Origin: JAJFJD01 sp965228695
GTDB taxonomy: Bacteria > Pseudomonadota > Alphaproteobacteria > UBA8366
Assembly: GCA_965228695.1 (NCBI GenBank)
Contig: CBDDIB010000002.1
Coordinates: 4,402,001-4,466,000, forward strand
Direction: 5' to 3'
DNA: 64,000 nucleotides
Shown here piece by piece: positions 9,368 through 17,266 of this stretch; the stretch's first letter is position 1; every line of letters begins with the position of its first letter. The notes below the pieces were generated by a model. The model searched no databases and was not told the DNA's origin. It worked only from the letters and a program-made list of their open reading frames with translations. A program made the translations under genes and the position numbers.

Positions 9368-9727
9368 ATGACCCCGGCGGGAGACGTTATAGAGTCGATA
9401 TGGTCAGGCCGGCGTAAGGTCGGCCTTGGCATCGCTTTTACCGCTCTGTTGGCGGCATGCGGCTCGACGACAACCTTCTACTTCGCCGCCGCCAGTCTCG
9501 CGAATTTCGTCTACACCGACAAGCTACCGACCGATTATCTGGCGGAGTTCGCCAGCGGTCAGGAATGTAACTTCCTGAAATCGCAAAAGGATGGCGGGCC
9601 GCTATGCCGCGACTCGTTCGAACGCGTCGTGTATGAGCGGCCGCTCTATTGTTACCGGACATTGGGGGAAATCGCCTGTTACGAAAAACAGGATCCCTAT
9701 GGCCGCAATTCGACACGGGTACGGTAG
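9368..9727 (+). CDS. Small putative lipoprotein of unknown function
   Basis: A 119-residue protein with a signal sequence ending in a lipobox (FTALLAACG, Cys31). The mature part contains four more cysteines (in ECNF, PLCRDS, LYCYRT, IACYEK), which could form two disulfides in the periplasm. The ATG at 9368 is directly preceded by GGAG (short spacing). The open frame reaches much further upstream, but that part is antisense to the yfgm-like gene and is not credible as protein. I do not recognise the family; similar short Cys-containing lipoproteins occur beside DUF2794 genes. It is followed 10 bases later by a 24-codon ORF with a strong ribosome site. Confidence 0.7.
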   Translation: MTPAGDVIESIWSGRRKVGLGIAFTALLAACGSTTTFYFAAASLANFVYTDKLPTDYLAEFASGQECNFLKSQKDGGPLCRDSFERVVYERPLYCYRTLGEIACYEKQDPYGRNSTRVR

Positions 9728-9737
9728 GAGGCGCGAT

Positions 9738-9812
9738 ATGAGCACCAATCGTTCCGCACAGACCGGCATCACCGGCGGAATCCGAACCACCGGTACGGAA
9801 ATAGGGCAATAA
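9738..9812 (+). CDS. Possible 24-residue peptide ORF
   Basis: A 24-codon ORF (starting MSTNRSAQTG) preceded by AGGAGG with 7 bases spacing, the best ribosome site in the neighbourhood, and placed between the lipoprotein and DUF2794 genes on the same strand. No hydrophobic segment; Thr/Gly/Ser-rich. It may be a real small protein, or it may simply keep ribosomes on the transcript ahead of the DUF2794 start 23 bases later. No family recognised. Confidence 0.35.
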   Translation: MSTNRSAQTGITGGIRTTGTEIGQ

Positions 9813-9835
9813 GAACGAGGGAGGCCTCGACCACA

Positions 9836-10177
9836 ATGGCGAAGGTACTGCAACTGGCGAAGTTTCGCCGAAAGGGCGGGAAACCGGTTACGTTCAACCG
9901 GCAAGAGCTTCGGCAACTGCTCGACGTCTACAGCCGGCGCGTCGCCAGCGGTGAGTGGAAGGACTACGCAATCGACCATAGCCGCGGCGTTGCCGTCTTC
10001 TCGATCTTCCGGCACACCTTCGATACCCCCGTCTTTTCGGTGGCCAAGCGCCCGAACGGCCGATATTGCGACTATCTTGTGATGAGCGGCCGCGAGCAGA
10101 TCAAACAGGGCCAGTCGATGGGCGAAGTTCTCGCCATCTTCGACCGGCCTCTCCACGTCATTTCCCGGCACGGCTGA
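9836..10177 (+). CDS. DUF2794 domain-containing protein
   Basis: A 113-residue cytoplasmic protein that matches the alphaproteobacterial DUF2794 family along its length (PVTFNRQELRQLLDVYSRRV, WKDYAIDH, ISRHG end). Function unknown. No membrane segment or metal motif. A GGGAGG site lies 14-19 bases upstream of the ATG. It appears cotranscribed with the lipoprotein and the 24-codon ORF. The family is nearly restricted to Alphaproteobacteria, which supports the taxonomic placement. Confidence 0.88.
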   Translation: MAKVLQLAKFRRKGGKPVTFNRQELRQLLDVYSRRVASGEWKDYAIDHSRGVAVFSIFRHTFDTPVFSVAKRPNGRYCDYLVMSGREQIKQGQSMGEVLAIFDRPLHVISRHG

Positions 10178-10227
10178 CAATATCCGGGTGCGCAACTAAA
10201 CCGCGTGCGCCTTGACGGGGCAAAAAT

Positions 10228-10242
10228 GTTCTTGTTATGTTC
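10228..10242 (+). promoter_or_regulatory. Alphaproteobacterial LexA (SOS) box
   Basis: GTTC at 10228-10231 and GTTC at 10239-10242, separated by exactly seven A/T-rich bases (ttgttat). GTTC-N7-GTTC is the established LexA operator of Alphaproteobacteria. It is intergenic, 40 bases before the ATG of the zinc-ribbon gene at 10282 and 50 bases after the DUF2794 stop. This places it over the likely promoter of the downstream gene. See the matching finding. Confidence 0.75.
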
Positions 10243-10281
10243 TTTTTAGCAGGATGAACATGACGGGGTTGCCGGGACATC

Positions 10282-10593
10282 ATGGGCCGATTGAAGCAGG
10301 ATCATCTCGCCGCGGAGGAGCAGCGCAGACGGGCCACCGTGCTTGGCGAGCTTCAGAGTCAATCGGTCGACATCTTCTGCTGGTGCAACCGATGCGGGCA
10401 TAACGCCGTCGTCTCCGTCGATCTATTCATCGCCCAGCTCGGCCCGAATTTCCCGGTACCCGACGTCGGCGCCCGCCTGCGATGCAGCGGATGCGACAGC
10501 AAGGACATCGCCGCCCGGCCCGCGTGGCCGTCGCTGGGACAGGTCGCACGGCATCACGGACCGACGCTTGCAATCGACGACGCAGCCGACTGA
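10282..10593 (+). CDS. Zinc-ribbon-like protein, candidate SOS regulon member
   Basis: A 103-residue protein with a basic helical N-terminus (MGRLKQDHLAAEEQRRRA) and two CxxC pairs, CWCNRCGH (about residues 33-40; the CNRC pair is the likely ligand set) and CSGCDSKD (about 70-77), consistent with a four-Cys zinc ribbon. I recognise no named family. The start at 10282 has only a weak upstream site (GCCGGGA), but no better in-frame start exists. A LexA box lies 40 bases upstream, so damage-inducible expression is likely. The zinc ribbon would suit a nucleic-acid-binding or adaptor protein. Downstream lies the long gcrA leader region. Confidence 0.7.
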   Translation: MGRLKQDHLAAEEQRRRATVLGELQSQSVDIFCWCNRCGHNAVVSVDLFIAQLGPNFPVPDVGARLRCSGCDSKDIAARPAWPSLGQVARHHGPTLAIDDAAD

Positions 10594-11015
10594 CCGACGG
10601 GAAACACGCCGCCGCAATACCGCCCGCCGAAGCACTGCCGCGACTCGGAAAAACAACGTCCGAGTCGCGGCACGGAATCCGACGCGTTGCGCCGACGGCA
10701 CCATGATTCGCCGCAGGGCCGCCGAATTGAATCGCGATGGCGGCGTCCGCGCCGAAAGCTGACATGCATCCGTCATGAACGGAGGAATACCGCCGGCCAA
10801 AAAAATTTTTGAATTGTGAAACAGAGGCTTAATGAAGCCACGTTGACGGCGGCGCGATCTACGTCCATAAAAGCGGCAGGTGTGAAATCTTGTGGTGGGG
10901 TCCGCACCGATATATTGTGGTTACCATAGCCTGGTAACACGATATCTGGCCCTCACCGCCTACTCTCGGTGATCGGGTCAGGTAGACCAAAAAAGACACG
11001 GAGAGAGGCAAAAAA
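10594..11015 (+). promoter_or_regulatory. gcrA upstream region
   Basis: A 422-base gap between the zinc-ribbon gene and gcrA. It contains the GANTC cluster and the 14-bp inverted repeat (10636-10733), an A/T tract at 10800-10812, and a second small inverted repeat (GTTACCA at 10920-10926, TGGTAAC at 10932-10938, loop 5) about 80 bases before the gcrA start. The gcrA ribosome site GAGAGAGG is followed by an A-run. No protein-coding frame is credible here. A promoter and an operator for gcrA are expected in this gap, but I could not place the -35/-10 elements. Confidence 0.6.
10636..10672. repeat. Perfect 14-bp inverted repeat with a GANTC site in each arm
   Basis: Arms 10636-10649 and 10659-10672 are exact reverse complements around a 9-base A-rich loop. 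Each arm holds a GANTC site (GACTC at 10642, GAGTC at 10662). Three more GANTC sites follow at 10675, 10705 and 10729. There is no T-run after the repeat, so a simple intrinsic terminator for the zinc-ribbon gene is doubtful, though it could end that transcript with Rho. It lies in the 422-base gap before gcrA. Methylation-dependent binding of a regulator is an alternative reading. Confidence 0.75.
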
Positions 11016-11345
11016 ATGGTCTGGACCGACCATCGCGTCGATGAACTCAAGAAATTGTGGAACGAAGGCAAAACGGCGAGCCAAATCGCCGATGAGTTGG
11101 GGGATGTTACACGTAACGCCGTAATCGGGAAGGCTCATCGGTTGGGGCTTTCGTCACGGCCATCGCCGATCAAGCGCAAGACGTTCGTTCTTCCCACGAC
11201 GAATGAACGCATGTGCCAATGGCCGATCGGCAATCCGGGCGAACCAGGGTTTCACTTCTGCGACCATGTAGCAGCAGCGGGCCGACCGTACTGCCAGGAA
11301 CACTGCGTTCAGGCATACCGTCGCAAGAGCGAGTCAGCAGCCTAG
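11016..11345 (+). CDS. gcrA: GcrA cell cycle regulator
   Basis: A 109-residue GcrA: N-terminal helix-turn-helix domain (VWTDHRVDELKKLWNEG, then VTRNAVIGKAHRLGLSSRP) and a C-terminal sigma-70-binding part with the Cys/His-rich signature MCQWPIG ... FHFC ... PYCQEHC. It is shorter than the Caulobacter protein (173 aa) because the linker is short; such compact GcrA versions occur outside the Caulobacterales. GcrA rides on RNA polymerase holoenzyme and activates promoters with methylated GANTC sites. Ribosome site GAGAGAGG lies 8 bases before the ATG. The GANTC cluster in its own upstream region suggests autoregulation. Converges with dusA. Confidence 0.93.
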   Translation: MVWTDHRVDELKKLWNEGKTASQIADELGDVTRNAVIGKAHRLGLSSRPSPIKRKTFVLPTTNERMCQWPIGNPGEPGFHFCDHVAAAGRPYCQEHCVQAYRRKSESAA

Positions 11346-11455
11346 TCACAAACGGGCCCAAGGTTCGCACGCTCTATGCAACCGGAACCCGGTGTCGTTG
11401 GGCCGGTCACGGCGATTCAATTATTAATGGAAAAACGTGCCCCGGATAGGGTGCG

Positions 11456-12460
11456 TTATGCGGCGGCGGCCGTTGCTTGCCGCTGTACGAGCGCCAATGC
11501 CGTCTCCACGACGTCCGGCCCGGCCCCGGGGCGGTACGAATTTTCGCTGAGATGCCGCCGCCATATCTTCGCGCCGGGCACCGCCTGAAACAGCCCCAGC
11601 ATATGGCGCGTCATCGCCTTCAACGGCACGCCGCGGCCCATTTCGCGCTCGATATAGGGCAGCATGCGCTCGACAATTCGCTCCCGCGTGGCCATGCTGT
11701 CCGGCCCGCCGAAGAAGCGCCGATCCACATCCGCGAGGATAAAGGGGTTCTGATAGCCCGCACGGCCGAGCATGACGCCATCGAGCTCCGCAAGATGCCC
11801 TTCCGCCGCGTCGAGAGTCACGATCCCACCATTGATCAGGATGGTCAGATCCGGACGCTCGGCTTTCAGCCGGTGAACAAGATCGTAGCGCAGCGGCGGG
11901 ATATCTCGGTTTTCCTTCGGGCTGAGACCCGAGAGTAGCGCCTTCCGGGCATGCACGATGAAGCGTGTCGCGCCCGTCTCGGCCACCGTGTCGACAAACC
12001 CTTTCAGCGCCAGCCATTCTTGCTGGTCGTCTATCCCGATCCGCGACTTTACCGTAACGGGGATCGATACCGCATCTCGCATCGCGCCGACACAGCGGGC
12101 GACCAGATCCGGTTCCGCCATCAGGCAGGCGCCGAACCGGCCCGACTGTACCCGATCACTGGGACAGCCCACATTCAGGTTGACCTCGTCGTATCCCCAG
12201 GATTCAGCAATGCGGGCGCATTCCGCCAACGCGGCAGGGTCCGATCCGCCGAGCTGCAGGGCGACCGGATGTTCCGCCGGATCGAACCCGATCAGGCGAT
12301 CCCGGTCGCCGTGGATCACCGCCCCGGTGGTGACCATCTCGGTATAGAGCAGGCACTGGCGGCTGATTTGGCGCAGAAAGAACCGGCAATGCCGGTCCGT
12401 CCACTCCATCATGGGGGCGACGCAAACCCTATAGGATTGATATGTCAAACTATTTTCCAT
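11456..12460 (-). CDS. dusA: tRNA-dihydrouridine(20/20a) synthase DusA
   Basis: A 334-residue flavin-dependent tRNA-dihydrouridine synthase. The DusA-specific start APMMEWTDRHCRFFLRQIS, the catalytic Cys in NLNVGCPSDRVQSGRFGACL (near residue 99), and the C-terminal MTRHMLGLFQAVPGAKIWRR distinguish DusA from DusB/DusC. It reduces U20/U20a in tRNA D-loops with NADPH and FMN. Stand-alone gene: a 110-base convergent gap separates it from gcrA, and a 142-base gap containing small G/C-rich hairpins separates its start from the next gene. Confidence 0.95.
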   Translation of the reverse strand: MENSLTYQSYRVCVAPMMEWTDRHCRFFLRQISRQCLLYTEMVTTGAVIHGDRDRLIGFDPAEHPVALQLGGSDPAALAECARIAESWGYDEVNLNVGCPSDRVQSGRFGACLMAEPDLVARCVGAMRDAVSIPVTVKSRIGIDDQQEWLALKGFVDTVAETGATRFIVHARKALLSGLSPKENRDIPPLRYDLVHRLKAERPDLTILINGGIVTLDAAEGHLAELDGVMLGRAGYQNPFILADVDRRFFGGPDSMATRERIVERMLPYIEREMGRGVPLKAMTRHMLGLFQAVPGAKIWRRHLSENSYRPGAGPDVVETALALVQRQATAAAA

Positions 12461-12602
12461 GCAACCGCCGAAGTCAGAGGCAGATGTTCATACCCTAAAT
12501 CAGCTTTGATTGCACGTCGTTGGAGCCCCTGAATCGCCATACGGCACCGCCTCCCGCATGGGCGGCACGGCGGCGGCGCACCACGCGGACCGAACTCTGA
12601 GT

Positions 12603-12983
12603 TCAGGCCAGTCCCCGCTCCTCGAGCACGGCTTTGGCAACCCGGAAACACTCGAGCGATTGCGGGACGCCACAATAGATTCCGATCACATGGATGATGG
12701 CACGCAGCTCCTCTTTGCTGACCCCATTGTTCAAGGCGCCGCGGCAGTGGGTTTCCCATTCCGTCATCTTCCCCAGCGCCCCGATCATGGCGAGGTTCAT
12801 CATTGAGCGGGTCTTCGCGTCGATGGTCTCGTCGCCCCAACCGAACCCCCAACACCATTCCGTCATGATTTCCTGGAAGGGCCGCGTGAAATCGTCGGCA
12901 GCGGCCAGGTTCTTTTCAACATATTCGGCCCCCAGCGTCGACTTGCGCTGCGCCAGTCCGAGTTCAAAGCGTTCCTTATCCAT
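12603..12983 (-). CDS. Carboxymuconolactone decarboxylase family protein
   Basis: A 126-residue protein matching the PcaC/CMD family over its length (EWCWGFGWGD, MMNLAMIGALGKMTEWETHC, HVIGIYCGVPQSLECFRVA). PcaC decarboxylates 4-carboxymuconolactone in protocatechuate breakdown, but none of the other pca genes is present here, so the substrate is uncertain. No CxxC redox motif, so the AhpD-type peroxidase function is unlikely. Strong ribosome site AAGGAG 7 bases upstream of the ATG. The RpiR regulator lies upstream on the same strand with 78 bases between. Confidence 0.85.
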   Translation of the reverse strand: MDKERFELGLAQRKSTLGAEYVEKNLAAADDFTRPFQEIMTEWCWGFGWGDETIDAKTRSMMNLAMIGALGKMTEWETHCRGALNNGVSKEELRAIIHVIGIYCGVPQSLECFRVAKAVLEERGLA

Positions 12984-13061
12984 TGCGAATCTCCTTGTCG
13001 GTGGAAAAAAGGTTCGGAGCCCATATATCGCAAACGCGCCGCAAACGCATACATCCGGTCG

Positions 13062-13976
13062 TCAGGCGCCGTCCCCGTCTTGCCAGTAAACGCCGAGCGC
13101 GCGCCGGCGGTCATGAAAGCGTTCGATATTGGCGACCGCGGCGTCATCCGCGTCGGCGATGACAAAAGCGATCAGCGTTTCAAGGAAGGCGGATACCGCG
13201 ACGGTCGACGTGAAAAACTGTGGTGTCTGCGTCGGAATCACGAAGCGGTGTTTCGCGTGGGTCAGGAACGGAGCTGCCGGACTGTCGGAAATACCGATCA
13301 CCGTCAGGTCCTGTTCGAGGGCCTGCCGGACCGCCTCGACCACTTCGCGCCGATAGGGCTTGAAGGTCATGGCCAGCAACACGTCGCCCGACTGCGCCTG
13401 CACCAGGCTGTCGATCGGCAACGAGCCGTCCTGCGGAATCGCCGATATGGTGCCGATCGCCATGCCGGCCAGATAAGCGAAGTTCCGGGCAAAGGCGTTG
13501 GCGATGCCGACGCCGAGAACATAGGTCGCGCGCGCGGCGGCGATGTCTTTCGCGGCGGCATTCACCGCGCCGGTGTCGGTGCCGGCAAACATGCCTTCCA
13601 CGTTGCCAATGGCCGCTTCCGCCATATTGCTATAGAGACCGCTCAGCGCCCCGCCTTTGGACAACGACTGCAACCAGCGTGCGCGGTCGGGAAAATTCTC
13701 CCGACCGGCAATGATCTCGGCGCGAAAGGGTTCGCGAAAACTTTCATAGCCGTCGAACCCGACCGTCCGCGCCATCCGGACCAGCGAATTCGGTTTGACC
13801 TTCGCGGCCCGCGCGATTTCCCGCGTCGAGCTCACTCCGATGGCGCTTGGATTCTCCAGGACATATGTCGCCGCCTTGCGGAGTTCGGGCGTCAGCGAGT
13901 CGAAACTGGCGGCAAGGTGATCCAGAACCTGTTCGGGCCGCCATGCCTCGGTGGATTGAACGATTGTACTATCCAT
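13062..13976 (-). CDS. MurR/RpiR family transcriptional regulator
   Basis: A 304-residue regulator: N-terminal HTH_6 domain (about residues 15-90, with GVSSTREIARAAKVKPNSLV as the recognition region) and a SIS sugar-phosphate-binding domain (about 130-265, GDVLLAMTFKPYRREVVEAV). RpiR regulators respond to phosphosugars or amino-sugar metabolites. It is divergent from the class III aminotransferase at 14046 and upstream of the CMD gene, so it probably controls one or both. Two identical 8-bp direct repeats exactly 30 bp apart flank and overlap its start codon region and are candidate operators. Confidence 0.9.
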   Translation of the reverse strand: MDSTIVQSTEAWRPEQVLDHLAASFDSLTPELRKAATYVLENPSAIGVSSTREIARAAKVKPNSLVRMARTVGFDGYESFREPFRAEIIAGRENFPDRARWLQSLSKGGALSGLYSNMAEAAIGNVEGMFAGTDTGAVNAAAKDIAAARATYVLGVGIANAFARNFAYLAGMAIGTISAIPQDGSLPIDSLVQAQSGDVLLAMTFKPYRREVVEAVRQALEQDLTVIGISDSPAAPFLTHAKHRFVIPTQTPQFFTSTVAVSAFLETLIAFVIADADDAAVANIERFHDRRRALGVYWQDGDGA

Positions 13977-14002
13977 GGTTGACGATCGTACAAATGTACT
14001 AT
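13965..14002. promoter_or_regulatory. Candidate RpiR operator: direct repeats 30 bp apart
   Basis: TGTACTAT occurs at 13965-13972 and again at 13995-14002, a spacing of exactly 30 bp or about three helical turns. The second copy is part of GTACAAATGTAC (13988-13999). The pair sits across the divergent start of the RpiR regulator and before the aminotransferase gene. This arrangement suits cooperative binding on one DNA face by the divergently encoded regulator. Sequence evidence only. Confidence 0.45.
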
Positions 14003-14045
14003 TACCCTGTCTACCTCAATCGTGACAACAGAAGGGGCCGGACCG

Positions 14046-15329
14046 GTGGCTGAATCCCAAGGACATACTCAGCAGGATCTGATCGAGCGCGCCAAAAGGG
14101 TCATGCCGGCCGGCGGCTTCGGAAACTTCGATCCCGGCATCGTCATCCGCGAGGCGGACGGCGCACGCATCTGGGATGAAGACGGCAACGAGTATGTCGA
14201 CTATCTGATCGGCTCGGGTCCAATGATCCTCGGTCACGGTCACCCGGAGGTCGTCGAGGCGGTGCAAGCCCAGTTGACGAAGGGCACGACATTCTTCGCC
14301 AACAACGCGTCCGGCATCGAATTGGCGGAAGAAATCTGCAACGCCGTCGCCTGCGCCGACCAGGTTCGTTTCGTGTCGACGGGCGGCGAAGCGGATATGT
14401 ACGCCATGCGCCTTGCGCGGGCGCATACCGGACGCGACAAAATCATGAAATTCGAGGGCGGCTATCACGGCATGTCCGCGGAAGCGCAAATGAGCCTGGC
14501 TCCCGAAAAGCTCGTGAATTTCCCGGTCGCCGTGCCGGATTCGGCTGGAATCCCCGACAGCGTCCGCGACGAGATGCTGATCGCCCCCTTCAATGACATC
14601 GACTTCGCACGCTCGCTGATCGGCGAGCATGGCGACGAGATCGCCGCCGTCATCGTCGAGCCGCTGCAGCGCATCGTCCCGCCGGCGCCCGGCTTCCTCG
14701 AAGCCCTGCGGGAGGTATGTACCAAAAACGGAATTGTCCTGATCTTCGACGAAATCGTGACCGGTTTCCGCGTCGCCTATGGCGGCGCGCAGGAGCTTTA
14801 CGGTGTGACGCCCGATGTCTGCACCCTGGGCAAGATCGTCGGCGGCGGGTTTCCGCTGGCGGCCGTCACGGGCAAGGCCGACGTCATGGCGAATTTCGAC
14901 AAGGCCAAGGTCGGCGATGAGCGCTTCTTGATGCAGCACGGAACGTTGAGCGGCAACCCGGTCGCCGCGGTGGCCGGTCTGAAAACCTTGGAGATTTTGC
15001 GCAGACCCGGACAATACGAAAAACTCTTCGCCGCGGGCGAAACGGTCATGGGCTCGATCGCGTCACGGCTGAACGACGCCGGCCACGCGCATCGAATTCT
15101 CGGGCATCCGTCGCTGTTCAACGTGGTTTTCACCGACGCGCCGGTGCGTGATTACCGGGATGTCCTAAAAGGCGACAAACGGAAACAGGCGCAGTTCGAC
15201 GACGCCCTCCGCCGAAACGGCGTGTTCAAGTCCTCGGGCAAGACCTATATCTCGCTGGCATTGACGGACACCGACCTCGCGCTCACCGACGAGGCCGTCG
15301 CCGCGGCGGTCGAGACGCTGAACGGTTGA
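14046..15329 (+). CDS. Class III aminotransferase, glutamate-1-semialdehyde aminomutase-like
   Basis: A PLP enzyme of 427 residues from the GTG at 14046, which has AAGGGG 8 bases upstream; an alternative GTG at 14022 lacks any ribosome site. The PLP-Lys motif is LGKIVGGGFPLAAV; the carboxylate/phosphate region includes STGGEADMYAMRLARAHTGR and IFDEIVTGFR. It resembles glutamate-1-semialdehyde 2,1-aminomutase, but many relatives are catabolic transaminases or aminomutases. The divergent RpiR regulator argues for an inducible catabolic role rather than heme synthesis. Downstream is a 125-base gap. Confidence 0.85.
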   Translation: MAESQGHTQQDLIERAKRVMPAGGFGNFDPGIVIREADGARIWDEDGNEYVDYLIGSGPMILGHGHPEVVEAVQAQLTKGTTFFANNASGIELAEEICNAVACADQVRFVSTGGEADMYAMRLARAHTGRDKIMKFEGGYHGMSAEAQMSLAPEKLVNFPVAVPDSAGIPDSVRDEMLIAPFNDIDFARSLIGEHGDEIAAVIVEPLQRIVPPAPGFLEALREVCTKNGIVLIFDEIVTGFRVAYGGAQELYGVTPDVCTLGKIVGGGFPLAAVTGKADVMANFDKAKVGDERFLMQHGTLSGNPVAAVAGLKTLEILRRPGQYEKLFAAGETVMGSIASRLNDAGHAHRILGHPSLFNVVFTDAPVRDYRDVLKGDKRKQAQFDDALRRNGVFKSSGKTYISLALTDTDLALTDEAVAAAVETLNG

Positions 15330-15454
15330 GTACCGTACCCAACGGCGTGCAGCGGCCTATATCCTATGGACCGGTTCGAATTTGCCCTCGGCCGGGGAAA
15401 TAGCCACATTTAGGGGACGCCGCAGGCACCTGAACTTGCCGGAGAAAGCACGAC

Positions 15455-16306
15455 ATGTCGCAGCAAAGGGTCAATCAACCACATCCCGACGGCGGGGTGG
15501 ACGCCGCCCTCACCTTCATCGTGCCGCAGGATGAGAAACCGGTTTTCGAGAGCTCGGCCTCCACCGGGACGGTCCCCAAGATTTACTTCGAGACGGAAGA
15601 CCGTACCGTGCGGATCGAAGACGTGCGCGCCATGAAAACCCCGGCGACGTTCGAGAAAGAAGGTTTCGAGTTGCTGACAATCGATACGGCGGTCGACGAC
15701 CTTAACGATGACGTGGCGATCGAGACGCAGTATTATCCGGAAATCCAAGATATCTTGAAGAAGCGATTCGGCGCCAGCCGGGTGGCCATCTTCGATGCCA
15801 CCCGCCGCTCGGACGATGGTTCCGGCGCGGATAATCCGGATGGCAAGCGCGGGCCGGCGACCCGCGTCCATGTGGATTATACGCCCAAGAGCGGCCCGCA
15901 ACGGCTCAAGGACACCATCGGCGAGGAAGAAGGCGCACGGGTTCTGGAAAGCGGTGCACGGGTCATCCAAGTCAATGTCTGGCGGCCGATCACCGGGCCG
16001 GTTCAGCGCACCCCGCTTGCGCTGGCGGACGCGTCGTCGATTTCGAAGAAGGAACTTATCGCGACCGACCAGGTGTTTCCGGATCGCGTCGGGGAAATCT
16101 TCCAGCTCGCCTATGGGGCCGGCCAACGTTGGTACTACGCATCGGAAATGCGCCGCGACGAAATCTTCCTGATCGCAGGATGGGATTCGGCGGACCCCAC
16201 CGGGTCGCACTACGCCCCGCACGGCGCTTTCGAGCTGCCGGAAACGGTACCGGATGCCCCGCCGCGCGAAAGCATTGAAGTCCGCACCTTCGTCATCATC
16301 GAATAA
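15455..16306 (+). CDS. CmcJ/NvfI family oxidoreductase
   Basis: A 283-residue protein similar to the CmcJ/NvfI/AsaB family, found in fungal and bacterial secondary metabolism and related to 2-oxoglutarate/Fe(II) oxygenases. Recognisable pieces are RVHVDYTPKSGPQRL (candidate HxD metal site, about residues 145-160), VNVWRPITGPVQRTPLALAD, and the C-terminal SHYAPHGAF. The exact reaction of bacterial members is unknown. The ribosome site CCGGAG is upstream of the ATG. It is followed 29 bases later by a GFA-family gene and may be cotranscribed with it. Confidence 0.75.
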   Translation: MSQQRVNQPHPDGGVDAALTFIVPQDEKPVFESSASTGTVPKIYFETEDRTVRIEDVRAMKTPATFEKEGFELLTIDTAVDDLNDDVAIETQYYPEIQDILKKRFGASRVAIFDATRRSDDGSGADNPDGKRGPATRVHVDYTPKSGPQRLKDTIGEEEGARVLESGARVIQVNVWRPITGPVQRTPLALADASSISKKELIATDQVFPDRVGEIFQLAYGAGQRWYYASEMRRDEIFLIAGWDSADPTGSHYAPHGAFELPETVPDAPPRESIEVRTFVIIE

Positions 16307-16335
16307 CTGATTAAAGAAAAGTCCGGGGATTCGTG

Positions 16336-16767
16336 ATGACCATGCATACCGGCGGCTGCCATTGCCGAAACATCAAAGTCGAATTCGAAACCGCCGTCGC
16401 GGCCGAGGATACCGAGCCGCGGGCGTGCCAATGCTCCTTCTGCCGCCAACACCAATCTCGCTCGGTTTCCGATCCCAACGGCAGACTGCGCATCACCGTC
16501 GATCGGAAGGAGGCGTTGAGCCGCTATCAGTTCGCGATGAAGACGATTGAATTCCTGGTCTGCCGCGACTGCGGGGTCTATGTCGCCGGGTTCATGCGCG
16601 ATCCGTCGGACAGCGAGGCCTATGGCACGCTCATGGTGAGCGCCCTGGACGATCGAAACAGATTTCCGGACCCGAAACCGAAGGAATATGACGACGAGCC
16701 GCGCGAGGCCCGGGCCGCGCGGCGGCGCAAGGTCTGGACACCTGCGGTCCTCGACATAAAAGGCTGA
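16336..16767 (+). CDS. GFA family (CENP-V/glutathione-dependent formaldehyde-activating-like) protein
   Basis: A 143-residue Mis18/GFA-fold zinc protein. Zinc ligands expected from the family are visible: GGCHCRNIKV at the start, CQCSFCRQHQ near residue 34, and CRDCGVYV near 77. Gfa catalyses S-hydroxymethylglutathione formation, but most small GFA proteins have unknown functions. The ATG at 16336 is chosen over the GTG at 16333 because GGGGA lies 6 bases upstream. Convergent with the AHSA1 gene, with 4 bases between the stops. Confidence 0.88.
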   Translation: MTMHTGGCHCRNIKVEFETAVAAEDTEPRACQCSFCRQHQSRSVSDPNGRLRITVDRKEALSRYQFAMKTIEFLVCRDCGVYVAGFMRDPSDSEAYGTLMVSALDDRNRFPDPKPKEYDDEPREARAARRRKVWTPAVLDIKG

Positions 16768-16771
16768 TCGG

Positions 16772-17266
16772 TCAAGCCTGCAACTCGGCCAACAGGTCCG
16801 CCAGCAGGTCCATACCGGACCCCCATCCCTTGTCCATCCCGCCCATCGCGGCGGCGAAACACGCAATTTCGGCATCGCTTGCCGCGTGCGGAACCCAGGT
16901 CAGGCGCAGCTTGGTCCGGCCGCCGTCCTGCTCGAAGGTCACCGTCGTCAGCAGCACCCGCGGCCAATCCGGCATCATTGGATTGGCAATGACGTTCCAG
17001 TCCGCATCGGAAACGGAATGCAGCCAGACCAGCCGCTCCGGCGGCGTCACCTCGGTAAACTCGACACGCTGATAGTTCGAGTTGCCGTCCCACTTCATTT
17101 CACCAAGCCAGAGGCCGCCCGGTTTCACCTCGAGGCGATGGACGATCGTCTCTACCCGCGGCCCATACCAGCGCGGCAGGAGCGCAGGATCGGTCCAGGC
17201 CTTCCACACCAGCTCGCGCGGGGCATCGAATTCCCGTTCCAGTACGTAGGTCGGCAAATCACTCAT
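16772..17266 (-). CDS. SRPBCC/AHSA1 family protein
   Basis: A 164-residue START-like fold protein with the AHSA1 hallmark REFDAPRELVWKAWTDPALLPRWYGP at the N-terminus (quoted parts: DAPRELVWKAWTDP) and the typical C-terminal helix GMDKGWGSGMDLLADLL. Family members bind hydrophobic ligands in a helix-grip cavity; function here unknown. It overlaps the end of the ArsR-type gene by 8 bases, so it is translationally coupled. ArsR-AHSA1 pairs are common in bacteria, the regulator controlling the pair. Confidence 0.9.
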   Translation of the reverse strand: MSDLPTYVLEREFDAPRELVWKAWTDPALLPRWYGPRVETIVHRLEVKPGGLWLGEMKWDGNSNYQRVEFTEVTPPERLVWLHSVSDADWNVIANPMMPDWPRVLLTTVTFEQDGGRTKLRLTWVPHAASDAEIACFAAAMGGMDKGWGSGMDLLADLLAELQA

